From: an uncultured Ferrovibrio sp. | Lineage (GTDB): Bacteria > Pseudomonadota > Alphaproteobacteria > Ferrovibrionales > Ferrovibrionaceae | NCBI RefSeq assembly: GCF_937960835.1 | Contig: NZ_CALGPC010000009.1 | Location: 1-64,000 of the forward strand | DNA: 64,000 nt | Reading direction: 5' to 3' | In this document: piece by piece, positions 1 through 8,056 of the stretch | Layout: every line of letters starts with the position of its first letter | Numbering within the stretch: the first letter of the stretch is position 1 | Translations under genes and position numbers: made by a program | Notes under the pieces: model-generated | What the model was told of the DNA's origin: nothing | Database searches by the model: none | What the model saw: only the letters and a program-made list of their open reading frames with translations

Positions 1-71
1 CCGTCCCTGTCCGCCACCTTGTACAGCTTGCCCGTCGGCTTGAGGTTCCGCAGCTTGGTATCGGTCAACAT
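1..71 (-). CDS. Tyrosine recombinase/integrase, 5' end only (cut by window edge)
   Basis: Reading left from an ATG at 71, the first 23 codons give MLTDTKLRNLKPTGKLYKVA and then DRDG. This matches the start of the arm-type DNA-binding domain (DUF4102-like) of P4-type phage/island integrases, which begin with a short basic segment followed by KPYKLADG-like residues. A GGGAG sequence lies about 10 bases upstream. The catalytic domain is outside the window. The gene starts 420 bases from the 3' end of guaA and reads away from it, as expected for an island integrase next to its attachment site. The family call rests on few residues and is moderately secure. Confidence 0.7.
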   Translation of the reverse strand, partial: MLTDTKLRNLKPTGKLYKVADRD

Positions 72-418
72 GGCACAAACGCTCCCTTGCAACACCATGC
101 GTCGTGCGCCCTGCTTGAACGAGAGGGAATCCCCTTATAAGTCAACAACTTACAGAGGTGAACCCATGGCACAGCCATCGTGACGCACACGCTTCACCGG
201 CCATCAATACCATGCCTGGAAAACCCCACGCGGAACGGAAAAAATTCGTTTTACAGCAACTACTTACACGATTCCGATACCATGACCACCCGGGAACGAG
301 GCGCATGGCATCGGCGGCGAGGCATGGCACAGGGCCGGCTTCGTGCCATCGACTATGCCATGAAAAATTCGTGCTTGGCCATACCCCAGGCTGCCAGTCC
401 GTGCCAGGTTAAAAGCAC
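72..418. other. Non-coding junction between integrase and guaA terminator
   Basis: About 350 bases without a supportable gene. The short open frames here lack ribosome-binding sites and recognisable products. It probably holds the integrase promoter and recombination-directionality sites of an integrated element, but no repeats could be assigned to either. Confidence 0.4.
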
Positions 419-444
419 AAAAAAGCCCACTGTGACGCGGGCTT
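419..444 (-). terminator. Rho-independent terminator downstream of guaA
   Basis: On the minus strand an 8-bp stem (AAGCCCGC with GTGGGCTT, one G-T wobble) closes a 6-base loop. The U run of the transcript follows (A run at 419-424 on the plus strand). It lies 46 bases past the guaA stop codon. Confidence 0.7.
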
Positions 445-490
445 AGGTGTGCCTGGTGCCTGATCCTGCCGGTGGCTGCCGGACGTGGAA

Positions 491-510
491 TCATTCCCAC
501 TCGATTGTGC
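491..510. other. Candidate attachment site (att) in the 3' end of guaA
   Basis: The last codons of guaA, encoding TIEWE and stop, are a conserved integration target for tyrosine-recombinase islands in many bacteria. An integrase starts at 71 and reads away from this end. The core site would be the final 15-20 bases of guaA; the second copy should lie left of the window. Inferred from gene order and general knowledge, because the direct repeat cannot be seen here. Confidence 0.45.
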
Positions 511-2050
511 CCGGTGGCTTAGACGTGATGTCGTAGACCACGCGATTCACACCGCGTACCTCGTTGATGATGCGGGTGGCGACGCGCCCCAGGAAATCAT
601 GCGGGAACGGATAGTAATCCGCCGTCATGCCATCGGTGGAGGTCACGGCACGCAGCGCGCAGGCCTGATCATAGGTGCGGCCATCGCCCATCACACCGAC
701 CGTGCGCACCGGCAGCAGCACGGCAAAAGCTTGCCAGATTGCGTCGTAAAGGCCGGCCTTGCGGATCTCGTCGAGATAGACGGCGTCGATCTCGCGCAGC
801 AGATCGAGCTTTTCCCTGGTGATCTCGCCGGGGATGCGGATGGCAAGGCCCGGCCCCGGGAAAGGATGGCGGCCGACCAGGCTTTCCGGCAGACCAAGTT
901 CACGTCCTAGGTCGCGCACCTCGTCCTTGAACAGCTCGCGCAGCGGCTCGACCAGCTTCATGTTCATGCGTTCGGGCAGGCCGCCGACATTGTGGTGCGA
1001 CTTGATTGTCACGCTCGGGCCGCCATGGAAGCTGATGCTTTCGATGACATCCGGATAGAGCGTGCCCTGCGCAAGAAACTCGGCGCCGCCAATCTTTCTG
1101 GCCTCTTCCTCGAACACATCGATGAACAGCGCGCCGATGGTCTTGCGCTTCTTCTCCGGGTCGGAGACGCCCGTCAGCTTGGCGAGGAACAGCTCGGAGG
1201 CATCGCGATGCACCAGCGGGATGTTGTAATGCTCGCGGAACAGCCTCACCACCTCCTCGCCCTCGCCCTTGCGCAGCAGGCCGTGATCGACAAACACGCA
1301 GGTGAGCTGATCGCCAATGGCTTCGTGGATCAGCACGGCAGCCACCGAGGAATCGACACCACCGGACAGGCCGCAGATCACCTTGCCCTTGCCGACCTGG
1401 GCGCGGATCTTCTCGATGGCTTCCTCGCGATAGGCCTTCATCGTCCATTCGCCCTGGCAGCCCGCCACCTTGCGCACGAAGTTGCGCAGCAGCTTGGCGC
1501 CATCGGGCGTGTGCACGACTTCCGGATGGAACTGCACGGCGTAGATCCTACGCTTGTCGTCGGCGATGGCGGCAAACGGCGCGCCCTCGCTGACGCCGAC
1601 GACGCGGAAGCCATCGGGCAGCTTGGTCACGCGGTCGCCGTGGCTCATCCAGACCTGATGCTTCTGGCCCTTCTCCCACACGCCATCGAACAGCGCGCAG
1701 TCCTCCTTGATCTCAAGGAAGGAGCGGCCGAATTCGCGGTGATGGCCCGCTTCGACCTGACCGCCAAGCTGGGCGCAGATGGTCTGTTCGCCATAGCAGA
1801 TGCCAAAAACCGGCAGGCCCATGTTGAACAGATCCTGCGGCGCACGCGGCGAGTATTCCTCCGTGGTGGAGGCCGGGCCGCCGGAGAGGATCACGCCTTT
1901 CAGCACGCCATGCGGGCTGTCGGCTTTCAGGGCCTGATCGGCTTTCTGGAAAGGAACGATCTCGCAATAGACACCGGCCTCGCGGACCCGGCGGGCGATC
2001 AATTGTGTGACCTGCGATCCGAAATCGATAATAAGAATGCGCTCCGCCAT
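491..2050 (-). CDS. guaA: GMP synthase (glutamine-hydrolysing)
   Basis: Converts XMP, ATP and glutamine to GMP, the last step of guanine nucleotide synthesis in the cytoplasm. The 519 residues match the usual length of single-chain enzymes. The N-terminal class I glutamine amidotransferase domain has the nucleophile in FGICYGEQ (Cys85) and the His-Glu pair in QFHPEVVHT. The ATP-pyrophosphatase domain starts with the P-loop LSGGVDSSV at about residue 225. The C-terminal dimerisation domain ends in the canonical PPGTIEWE. It is the last gene of the minus-strand cluster that also holds guaB, so both GMP-branch enzymes lie within 5 kb. A terminator follows at 419-444. Confidence 0.98.
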   Translation of the reverse strand: MAERILIIDFGSQVTQLIARRVREAGVYCEIVPFQKADQALKADSPHGVLKGVILSGGPASTTEEYSPRAPQDLFNMGLPVFGICYGEQTICAQLGGQVEAGHHREFGRSFLEIKEDCALFDGVWEKGQKHQVWMSHGDRVTKLPDGFRVVGVSEGAPFAAIADDKRRIYAVQFHPEVVHTPDGAKLLRNFVRKVAGCQGEWTMKAYREEAIEKIRAQVGKGKVICGLSGGVDSSVAAVLIHEAIGDQLTCVFVDHGLLRKGEGEEVVRLFREHYNIPLVHRDASELFLAKLTGVSDPEKKRKTIGALFIDVFEEEARKIGGAEFLAQGTLYPDVIESISFHGGPSVTIKSHHNVGGLPERMNMKLVEPLRELFKDEVRDLGRELGLPESLVGRHPFPGPGLAIRIPGEITREKLDLLREIDAVYLDEIRKAGLYDAIWQAFAVLLPVRTVGVMGDGRTYDQACALRAVTSTDGMTADYYPFPHDFLGRVATRIINEVRGVNRVVYDITSKPPGTIEWE

Positions 2051-2114
2051 AGGCGTCCTTGAACTCCTCTTTGTGGTTGGAGGCGGAGCGCAGGGCCGCT
2101 TGCGCGGCGGTCCG

Positions 2115-2603
2115 TCAGCTCGCCTTGCCGGCCTTGTAGTCGGCGATCTTCTTCTTAAGCTCCGTATACTCGGCGCAGCCGAACACGCAAAGGCTGTCCA
2201 GCCGGCTGAGATGCTCTTCGGCTTTCGCCAGGTTTCCCGTCTTCAGATAGGCCTCGCCGATATATTCATGCGCGCCGCGATGGCGGGGATCGATGGCCAG
2301 CGCCTTCTCATAGTGGACAAAGGACTGCTCGTAATTGCCTTGGTTGCGATAGGCATAACCGAGCCAGTTATAGGCATCGGCATTCTGCGGGTCCTTGGCC
2401 ACCACCGCCTGGAACAGCGGGATGGCGGCAGCCCAGTCCTTGTTGTCGATGGCCTTGCGGCCTTCGGTGAAATTCGGGTCGGCCGGACGGGCAGCCAGAT
2501 CGCCGGAACTGCCACCACCCGCGGCATGAAGCGACGCCGGGCTGAGTCCGGCGGCAAGCAGGATGGCAAAGGCTGCAAAAGCGGGGATCACACGAGCATA
2601 CAT
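2115..2603 (-). CDS. Exported tetratricopeptide-repeat protein
   Basis: A 162-residue protein starting MYARVIPAFAAFAILLAAG, a typical Sec signal peptide cleaved near LHAAGG. The mature part has about two to three TPR units (ADAYNWLGYAYRNQGNYEQS, then HRGAHEYIGEAYLKTGNLAK), so it is probably a periplasmic protein-protein interaction scaffold. The frame is open further upstream, but the ATG at 2603 has an AGGAG 8 bases before it and gives the signal peptide, so I chose it. It lies between the rsmB-like gene and guaA on the same strand. A specific function cannot be deduced. Confidence 0.85.
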   Translation of the reverse strand: MYARVIPAFAAFAILLAAGLSPASLHAAGGGSSGDLAARPADPNFTEGRKAIDNKDWAAAIPLFQAVVAKDPQNADAYNWLGYAYRNQGNYEQSFVHYEKALAIDPRHRGAHEYIGEAYLKTGNLAKAEEHLSRLDSLCVFGCAEYTELKKKIADYKAGKAS

Positions 2604-2674
2604 CTGGCATCTCCTGGATGCAGTGGGGAGTATACCCGCCCGGGGCATCGGCCGGCCACCCTCACGCCCGCCCC

Positions 2675-3955
2675 TCATTGCCGGGCCCGCTGGAATGCGA
2701 CGGCGAAAAAGCCATCGGTACCGTGCCGGTAAGGCGTCAGGGCGAGCCGTGTCCCGGACTGTATACGCTGCTCGGTTATAATCCCGCCAAAGGCTTGCGC
2801 CAGCGGCAGCTCTGTAAACTCGGCGTGATGAGACAGGAACCAGTCGGCCTGCTGGTCATTCTCCGTCGGCAGGATAGAACAGGTGGCATAGACGAGCCTG
2901 CCGCCCGGCCGGACCAGACGGGCACCATCGGAAAGCAGACCGCGCTGGCGCCGCACCACCTCTTCCAGGCTGGCAGGATCGTAGCGCCAACGCGCTTCGG
3001 GGTTGCGTCGCCAAGTGCCGCTGCCCGAGCAGGGCACATCGAGCAGAACCCGGTCCGCCTTGCCTTCCAGCTTTTGCAGCAGATCCGGCATCCGGTCGGC
3101 CGGATGCACGATGACATTGCGCACGCCGGCGCGCTGCAGCCGCGGGCCTAGCCGCGCCAGACGGCGCGGATCGTTATCGGCGGCATGAAGCTCGCCGCGG
3201 TTGCGCATCAAAGCGGCCAGCAGCAAGGTCTTGCCGCCGGCACCAGCGCAAAGGTCCACTACGACTTCGCCAGGTTTCGCGTCCATCAGAAGACCGCCAA
3301 GCTGGGCGGCTTCGTCCTGCGGCTCGATCAGGCCATCGGTGTAAAGCGGCGAGGTTTCCAGCCGCACGCGCTCGGCGATGCGGATGCCCAACGGCGAGAA
3401 CGGCGTCGGCGCAGCGCCGATGCTCTCGGCACGTAGCTGCTGCAACACGTCCTCGCGTGAGGTTTTCAGGGTGTTGACCCGTAAATCGAGCGGCGCGCGG
3501 CCATTCAGGGCCGACAGTTCCATCTCGGTATGCGGACCGAAAGCCGCCTGCACCATCTCGGCCACCGGCGGCGGCAGATTGACCCGCGCCCAGAGTGGGG
3601 CGGCTTCATCAGAGGGCAGGTGCGACAGGATCGCCGCTTCGTCCTCGCTCAATGGCGGCGGCGCGTATTTCTCACCCGTGCAGAGCTTTTGCCATTCCTG
3701 CAGCGGCGTCGCGGCATCAGCAAAAACCAGCAGACGCGGCGTGATGGCTGCGCCTGCTTCTTCCAGACGCCAGCGCCGCATCCCCTGCTCGCGCAGCACG
3801 GCATAGACGGCTTCGCCGATGGCGCGGCGGTCTTTTGCGCCGGCATAACGGTTGCGCCGCTGCCAATCGCTGAGCACGCGATCGGCAGCGGCGGCACGGC
3901 CGAGAATGTCGGAGACGATAGCGATGGTCGCGGCGAGCCGCGCCGCAGGCGTCAT
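2675..3955 (-). CDS. rsmB: RsmB/NOP-family 16S rRNA m5C methyltransferase
   Basis: A 426-residue S-adenosylmethionine-dependent RNA (cytosine-C5) methyltransferase. An N-terminal NusB-like helical region (about residues 1-130) precedes the Rossmann methyltransferase domain. SAM motif I is VVDLCAGAGGKT, the PC motif is DVPCSGSGTWRRNPE and the catalytic cysteine motif is YATCSILPTEN. All are diagnostic of the RsmB/NOL1/NOP2/Sun family. Its start lies only a few bases from the guaB stop at 3962, which suggests cotranscription. Family assignment is secure; the exact target (C967 in E. coli RsmB) is by homology only. Confidence 0.92.
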   Translation of the reverse strand: MTPAARLAATIAIVSDILGRAAAADRVLSDWQRRNRYAGAKDRRAIGEAVYAVLREQGMRRWRLEEAGAAITPRLLVFADAATPLQEWQKLCTGEKYAPPPLSEDEAAILSHLPSDEAAPLWARVNLPPPVAEMVQAAFGPHTEMELSALNGRAPLDLRVNTLKTSREDVLQQLRAESIGAAPTPFSPLGIRIAERVRLETSPLYTDGLIEPQDEAAQLGGLLMDAKPGEVVVDLCAGAGGKTLLLAALMRNRGELHAADNDPRRLARLGPRLQRAGVRNVIVHPADRMPDLLQKLEGKADRVLLDVPCSGSGTWRRNPEARWRYDPASLEEVVRRQRGLLSDGARLVRPGGRLVYATCSILPTENDQQADWFLSHHAEFTELPLAQAFGGIITEQRIQSGTRLALTPYRHGTDGFFAVAFQRARQ

Positions 3956-3961
3956 CGGGCG

Positions 3962-5425
3962 TTACGACTCCTGCCGGTAATTCGGCGCTTCGCGGGTGAT
4001 CGCCACGTCATGCACATGGCTCTCGCGCAGACCCGCAGAGGTGATGCGGATGAAGCGGCAATTCTTGCGCATCTCTTCCAGCGTCGCATTGCCGGTATAG
4101 CCCATCGCGGCGCGCAGGCCGCCGACAAGCTGATGCAGAATGGTGCCGGCCGGGCCCTTGTATGCGACGCGGCCTTCGATGCCTTCCGGCACCAGCTTCA
4201 GCTTGTCGCCGACTTCCTGCTGGAAGTAACGATCCGCCGAGCCGCGGCCCATCGCGCCCAGCGAACCCATGCCGCGATAGGATTTGTACGAGCGGCCCTG
4301 ATAGAGGAAGACCTCGCCCGGCGCTTCATCGGTGCCGGCCAGCAGCGAACCGACCATGCAGGCGCTGGCGCCGGCTGCGATCGCCTTGGCCAGATCGCCG
4401 GAATACTTGATACCGCCATCGGCGATCACCGGAATGCCAGCCTTATCGGCGACCGATACCGCATCCGCCACAGCGGTGAGCTGCGGAACGCCGACGCCGG
4501 CGACGATGCGCGTGGTGCAGATCGAACCCGGGCCGATACCAACTTTCACGGCATCGACGCCAGCATCGATCAGCGCCTTGGTGCCTTCCGCGGTGGCAAC
4601 GTTACCGCCGATCACCTGAGTGCGGTTGGAAATCTTCTTGATTGCACGAATGGTTTCCAGCACGCGGCTGGAATGGCCATGGGCGGTGTCGACGATGAGC
4701 ACGTCGACGCCGGCATTCATCAGTTCCTGGGCGCGCTCGATGCCATCGGCGCCGGTCGAAACCGCCGCGGCACAGCGCAGGCGGCCCTGCTCGTCCTTGC
4801 AGGCATTCGGATATTGCCGCGCCTTTTCGATATCCTTCACGGTGATCAGGCCGACGCAGGCATAATTCTCGTCGACCACCAGCAGCTTCTCGATGCGATG
4901 CTGGTGCAGCAGCCGCTTGGCTTCGTCCATCGAGACGCCTTCACGCACGGTGATCAGCGGATGCTTGGTCATCAGCTCATGCACCGGCTGGTTCATGTCG
5001 GTGGCAAAGCGCACATCGCGGTTGGTCAGGATGCCGACCAGCTTGCCACCCTGCTTCTCGGTCACCGGGATGCCGTGAATGCCATGGCGCTCCATCAGCG
5101 CCAGCGCATCGGCCAAAGTCTCGTTCGGCCGGATGGTGAGCGGATTGACCACCATGCCGGATTCGAACTTCTTGACGGTGGCCACTTCGAGCGCCTGCTC
5201 GGCGATGCTGAGGTTTTTGTGAATGACACCGATGCCGCCGGCCTGCGCCATGGCAATCGCCATCTTGGCTTCGGTAACGGTGTCCATCGCCGCCGAAATC
5301 AGCGGAATGCCGAGTTCGATGGTCTTGGTCAGACGGGTACGGGTATCCACCTCGGTGGGCAGAACGCTGGAAGCCGCCGGTTCCAGCAAGACGTCATCGA
5401 AAGTATAGGCTTCACGGAACTGCAT
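3962..5425 (-). CDS. guaB: IMP dehydrogenase
   Basis: Oxidises IMP to XMP with NAD+, the first committed step of GMP synthesis. The 487 residues show the (beta/alpha)8 barrel with FDDVLLEPA at the N terminus and two CBS domains inserted at roughly residues 90-205 (HGIHGIPVTE, HRIEKLLVVDE). The active-site loop GIGPGSICTTRIV has the catalytic Cys at about residue 304, and the flap contains RYFQQ. Eleven bases separate it from the transglutaminase-like gene upstream (stop at 5437), consistent with one operon running towards guaA. Confidence 0.98.
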   Translation of the reverse strand: MQFREAYTFDDVLLEPAASSVLPTEVDTRTRLTKTIELGIPLISAAMDTVTEAKMAIAMAQAGGIGVIHKNLSIAEQALEVATVKKFESGMVVNPLTIRPNETLADALALMERHGIHGIPVTEKQGGKLVGILTNRDVRFATDMNQPVHELMTKHPLITVREGVSMDEAKRLLHQHRIEKLLVVDENYACVGLITVKDIEKARQYPNACKDEQGRLRCAAAVSTGADGIERAQELMNAGVDVLIVDTAHGHSSRVLETIRAIKKISNRTQVIGGNVATAEGTKALIDAGVDAVKVGIGPGSICTTRIVAGVGVPQLTAVADAVSVADKAGIPVIADGGIKYSGDLAKAIAAGASACMVGSLLAGTDEAPGEVFLYQGRSYKSYRGMGSLGAMGRGSADRYFQQEVGDKLKLVPEGIEGRVAYKGPAGTILHQLVGGLRAAMGYTGNATLEEMRKNCRFIRITSAGLRESHVHDVAITREAPNYRQES

Positions 5426-5436
5426 CGGCGGGCTCC

Positions 5437-6156
5437 TTACGCGAGACTAGGATCTGAGGGGGATTGGTTCTGGTTTTCGGCGGCGGCTTCGGCGGCGAAA
5501 TCGCCGCCCTGCCCGCTCTGGTTCATATAGGGGTAATGCTGCAGCATCGCCGCGCGCCATTGCTCGAACGGCAAATCGGCAAAGGTGCCGCGGTCGGCGA
5601 TATATTCCATATGCCTGCGATTGTCGGCATCGAAGGGATGGAAGATCGAGTCCGTCTCGCCGTCGAATTCCAGCGGCAGGACACGGAATTTCTGGCAGAG
5701 CTCCAGATTGAAGGCCGGTGTCGCCTTCACCCATTTGCCGTCCAGGAACAACTCGGCATAACCGTGGTAATAGAAGACATCAGTGCCCATCAGGGCACGC
5801 AGGCGCGCGGTCGCCAGATGATTCTTCACATCGGCAAATCCAAGGCGGGCCGGAATGCCTTCGGCGCGGGCCACTGCCGCCATCAGCACCGCCTTGTTGA
5901 CGCAGAAGCCGCGTCCGCGGGCAATAACGCCCGAGGCGCACATGCCCGCCTGGGTCAGCTCGACGGCGTAAGGATCGTAGTAGAAGCGGTCGCGTACCGC
6001 GTAGTAGAGCTTGATTGCCTTGGCCTTCGGATCGCGCTCATCCCCTACCGCCTCGCGCGCCAGAGCGCGCACCAAGGGATGGTCTTTCTCGATGAAGGGG
6101 GTGGCGGCGAGATAAGCCGGATCCACCGCGTACTCGGTCTCAGCCGACGCGGCCAT
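5437..6156 (-). CDS. Transglutaminase-like domain protein
   Basis: A 239-residue protein starting MAASAETEYAVDPAYL. The papain-fold transglutaminase core is recognisable: the nucleophile region GRGFCVNKAVLMAAVARAEG, then FADVKNH and YYHGYAELFLDGKWVKATPA, supplying Cys and His. The usual Asp position is less clear. The open frame runs on to 6447 inside rlmE, but the ATG at 6156 has GGGAG upstream and avoids that overlap. No signal peptide, so probably cytoplasmic. Members of this family are usually of unknown substrate (protease or amidase-like). Confidence 0.85.
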   Translation of the reverse strand: MAASAETEYAVDPAYLAATPFIEKDHPLVRALAREAVGDERDPKAKAIKLYYAVRDRFYYDPYAVELTQAGMCASGVIARGRGFCVNKAVLMAAVARAEGIPARLGFADVKNHLATARLRALMGTDVFYYHGYAELFLDGKWVKATPAFNLELCQKFRVLPLEFDGETDSIFHPFDADNRRHMEYIADRGTFADLPFEQWRAAMLQHYPYMNQSGQGGDFAAEAAAENQNQSPSDPSLA

Positions 6157-6245
6157 GGCAAGGCGACTCCCGTGGGGTGGTATGGTTCCTTGCCGCGGAG
6201 GATATAGCTGCTCTTGCCCGCCCGGTCCAGCCTCAACAGGGCCGG

Positions 6246-6926
6246 TCAGCCCCGGAATCCGAGGGCAATCACATAGGATTCGGCCGAATCCGCCCGACTC
6301 GCCGGGGGTTTTACATGCTTCACCGTGCGGAAATCCCGCTTCATGGTGTTCAGCAGCTCGTTTTCCGTGCCGCCCCGCAGCACCTTGGCGACGAACGCGC
6401 CGCCGGGATTGAGCACATGCAGGGCAAAATCCAGTGCCGCCTCGCACAGCGCCATGATGCGGATATGGTCGGTCTGGCGATGCCCGGTGGCGGGCGCGGC
6501 CATATCGGACAGCACCAGATCGGCCTTGCCGCCCAGCGCCTCGATCACCCTGGTATCCGCGCCTTCCGCCAGGAAGTCCTGCTGCATGAGGATGGCGCCG
6601 GGAATGGGCTCCACCGGATTGATATCGACGCCCAGCACGAAGCCGCCGGACTTCTCGCCTGCTTTGACCCGCTGCACGGCGACCTGCGTCCAGCCGCCCG
6701 GCGCGGCGCCGAGATCGACCACCCGCATGCCCGGTTTCAGCAGTTTGAACTTCTCGTCCAGCTCGATGAGCTTGTAGGCAGCACGGCTGCGATAGCCCTG
6801 GCTCTTGGCGGCAATCACATAGGGGTCGTTCAACTGACGCTGCAGCCAGCGCGCCTGCGCGACAGTGCGACCGCGCGCCGTCTTTACCTTGACCTTGGCG
6901 CGATGGCTTGGACCGGGCTTATTCAT
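6246..6926 (-). CDS. rlmE: 23S rRNA 2'-O-methyltransferase RlmE (FtsJ)
   Basis: A 226-residue SAM-dependent enzyme that methylates the 2'-OH of U2552 in 23S rRNA. The family signature SRAAYKLIELDEKF is followed by the SAM motif VVDLGAAPGGWTQVA and by DLVLSDMAAPATGH. The KDKE catalytic tetrad is consistent with the Lys of RAAYKL, the Asp of VLSDM, the Lys of FVAKV and a C-terminal Glu. The ATG at 6926 lies two bases after the ppx stop codon, so the two genes are translationally close. The 271-residue open frame would extend into ppx and is not needed. Confidence 0.95.
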   Translation of the reverse strand: MNKPGPSHRAKVKVKTARGRTVAQARWLQRQLNDPYVIAAKSQGYRSRAAYKLIELDEKFKLLKPGMRVVDLGAAPGGWTQVAVQRVKAGEKSGGFVLGVDINPVEPIPGAILMQQDFLAEGADTRVIEALGGKADLVLSDMAAPATGHRQTDHIRIMALCEAALDFALHVLNPGGAFVAKVLRGGTENELLNTMKRDFRTVKHVKPPASRADSAESYVIALGFRG

Positions 6927-6928
6927 GC

Positions 6929-7981
6929 TTATCGTCGTCTCTGGGTATTCCTGGAATTCTTGCGGATCAGCTCGACCAGCACGCCTTCGCGCACGCCGCG
7001 GTCGGCGACCCGCAGCCGCGCAGCCGGCCAGAAGCGATACAGCGCTTCCAGAATGGCGCAACCCGCTACCACCAGATCGGCGCGTTCTTCGCCGATGCAG
7101 GGATGCAAGGCCCGCTCCGGGATGCTTTGCGCGGCCAGCTGATGCGATTGCGCGATAACGGCGGGGAATTCAAGCCAGCAGCCATCGACCTGGCGGCGTT
7201 CGTAGCGCGGCAGGCCGAGCAGAACGCCGGCCAGCGTGGTCACCGTGCCTGAGGTGCCCAGCACCTGCACCTGGCCCGTTTGCAGATGATCGGCCAGGCG
7301 GTGTTTCTCCTCGAAAGGCCGCAGCACGGCTGCCACCTCTTCGATCATGCGCTCGTAAGAGCCGCTTTGCCGGTCGCCCGGGCCAAAACGTTCGGTGAGA
7401 TTGACCACGCCGAACGGCAGCGAGATCCAGTCGATCACTTCCGCGCCGCTCTGCGGACGAAGCTTGGCCCAGAGGATTTCCGTCGAGCCGCCGCCGATAT
7501 CAAAAACGATGGCATGGCTGTGCGGCGGCTCAAGCAGCGGCGCGCAGCCGGTCAGCGCCAGCCGCGCTTCTTCGGCGGTGGTGATGATGTCGAGCGAAAT
7601 GCCGGTCGCGACCTTCACATCATGCAGGAATTCAGCGCCGTTGGCCGCACGGCGGCAGGCCTCGGTGGCCACGGCGCGTGCCACTTCCACACCGCGGCGC
7701 GCCATCTTTTCCGAACAGATCTTGAGCGCTTCGATGGTACGCCCCATCGCCGCTTCCGACAGCCGTCCGGAACCGCTAAGTCCCTCGCCCAGGCGGACGA
7801 TGCGGGAAAAAGCCTCAATGACCCGGAAGCCGTCGCGCTGCGGCCGGGCAATCAGCAACCGACAATTATTGGTGCCGAGATCGAGGGCAGCATAGACAGG
7901 CGGAATGCTTCGATCCCGTCCCATCGGCGACGAGCCGCTGGCGACAGGTGCATTCATGCCCGCGGAACCGTCTCTCGACAC
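6929..7981 (-). CDS. ppx: Ppx/GppA exopolyphosphatase-family phosphatase
   Basis: A 350-residue sugar-kinase-fold phosphatase hydrolysing polyphosphate and/or pppGpp. Phosphate-binding motif 1 is ALDLGTNNCRLLIA and motif 2 is AIVFDIGGGSTEI, both typical of the family; the C-terminal HD-like domain of long Ppx enzymes is absent. The start may be at 7981 or at the internal ATG at 7957 (MNAPVASGSS). It directly precedes rlmE. Short alphaproteobacterial members are commonly annotated Ppx/GppA without a settled substrate. Confidence 0.9.
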   Translation of the reverse strand: MSRDGSAGMNAPVASGSSPMGRDRSIPPVYAALDLGTNNCRLLIARPQRDGFRVIEAFSRIVRLGEGLSGSGRLSEAAMGRTIEALKICSEKMARRGVEVARAVATEACRRAANGAEFLHDVKVATGISLDIITTAEEARLALTGCAPLLEPPHSHAIVFDIGGGSTEILWAKLRPQSGAEVIDWISLPFGVVNLTERFGPGDRQSGSYERMIEEVAAVLRPFEEKHRLADHLQTGQVQVLGTSGTVTTLAGVLLGLPRYERRQVDGCWLEFPAVIAQSHQLAAQSIPERALHPCIGEERADLVVAGCAILEALYRFWPAARLRVADRGVREGVLVELIRKNSRNTQRRR

Positions 7982-8013
7982 GCAAAAGCTGTAATTCGCA
8001 TAACCGGAGTGTA

Positions 8014-8031
8014 GCGCGGCTTACGCCGCGC
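8014..8031. repeat. Small GC hairpin between the LysM gene and ppx
   Basis: Perfect inverted repeat GCGCGGC-TTAC-GCCGCGC. It lacks a T run on either strand, so it is not a clear terminator; it may attenuate read-through from the LysM gene. Confidence 0.35.
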
Positions 8032-8056
8032 GGTAAGGCATGGATTTGCCGGACGC

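Noticed and set aside
992..2062. Long open frame (356 codons) on the plus strand
   Set aside because: It is antisense to guaA, has no recognisable domain and reflects the third-position GC bias of guaA.
3530..5530. 666-codon open frame on the plus strand
   Set aside because: It is antisense to rsmB and guaB, both certain genes; composition (His, Gln, Arg, Gly, Ala) is typical of shadow frames in GC-rich DNA.
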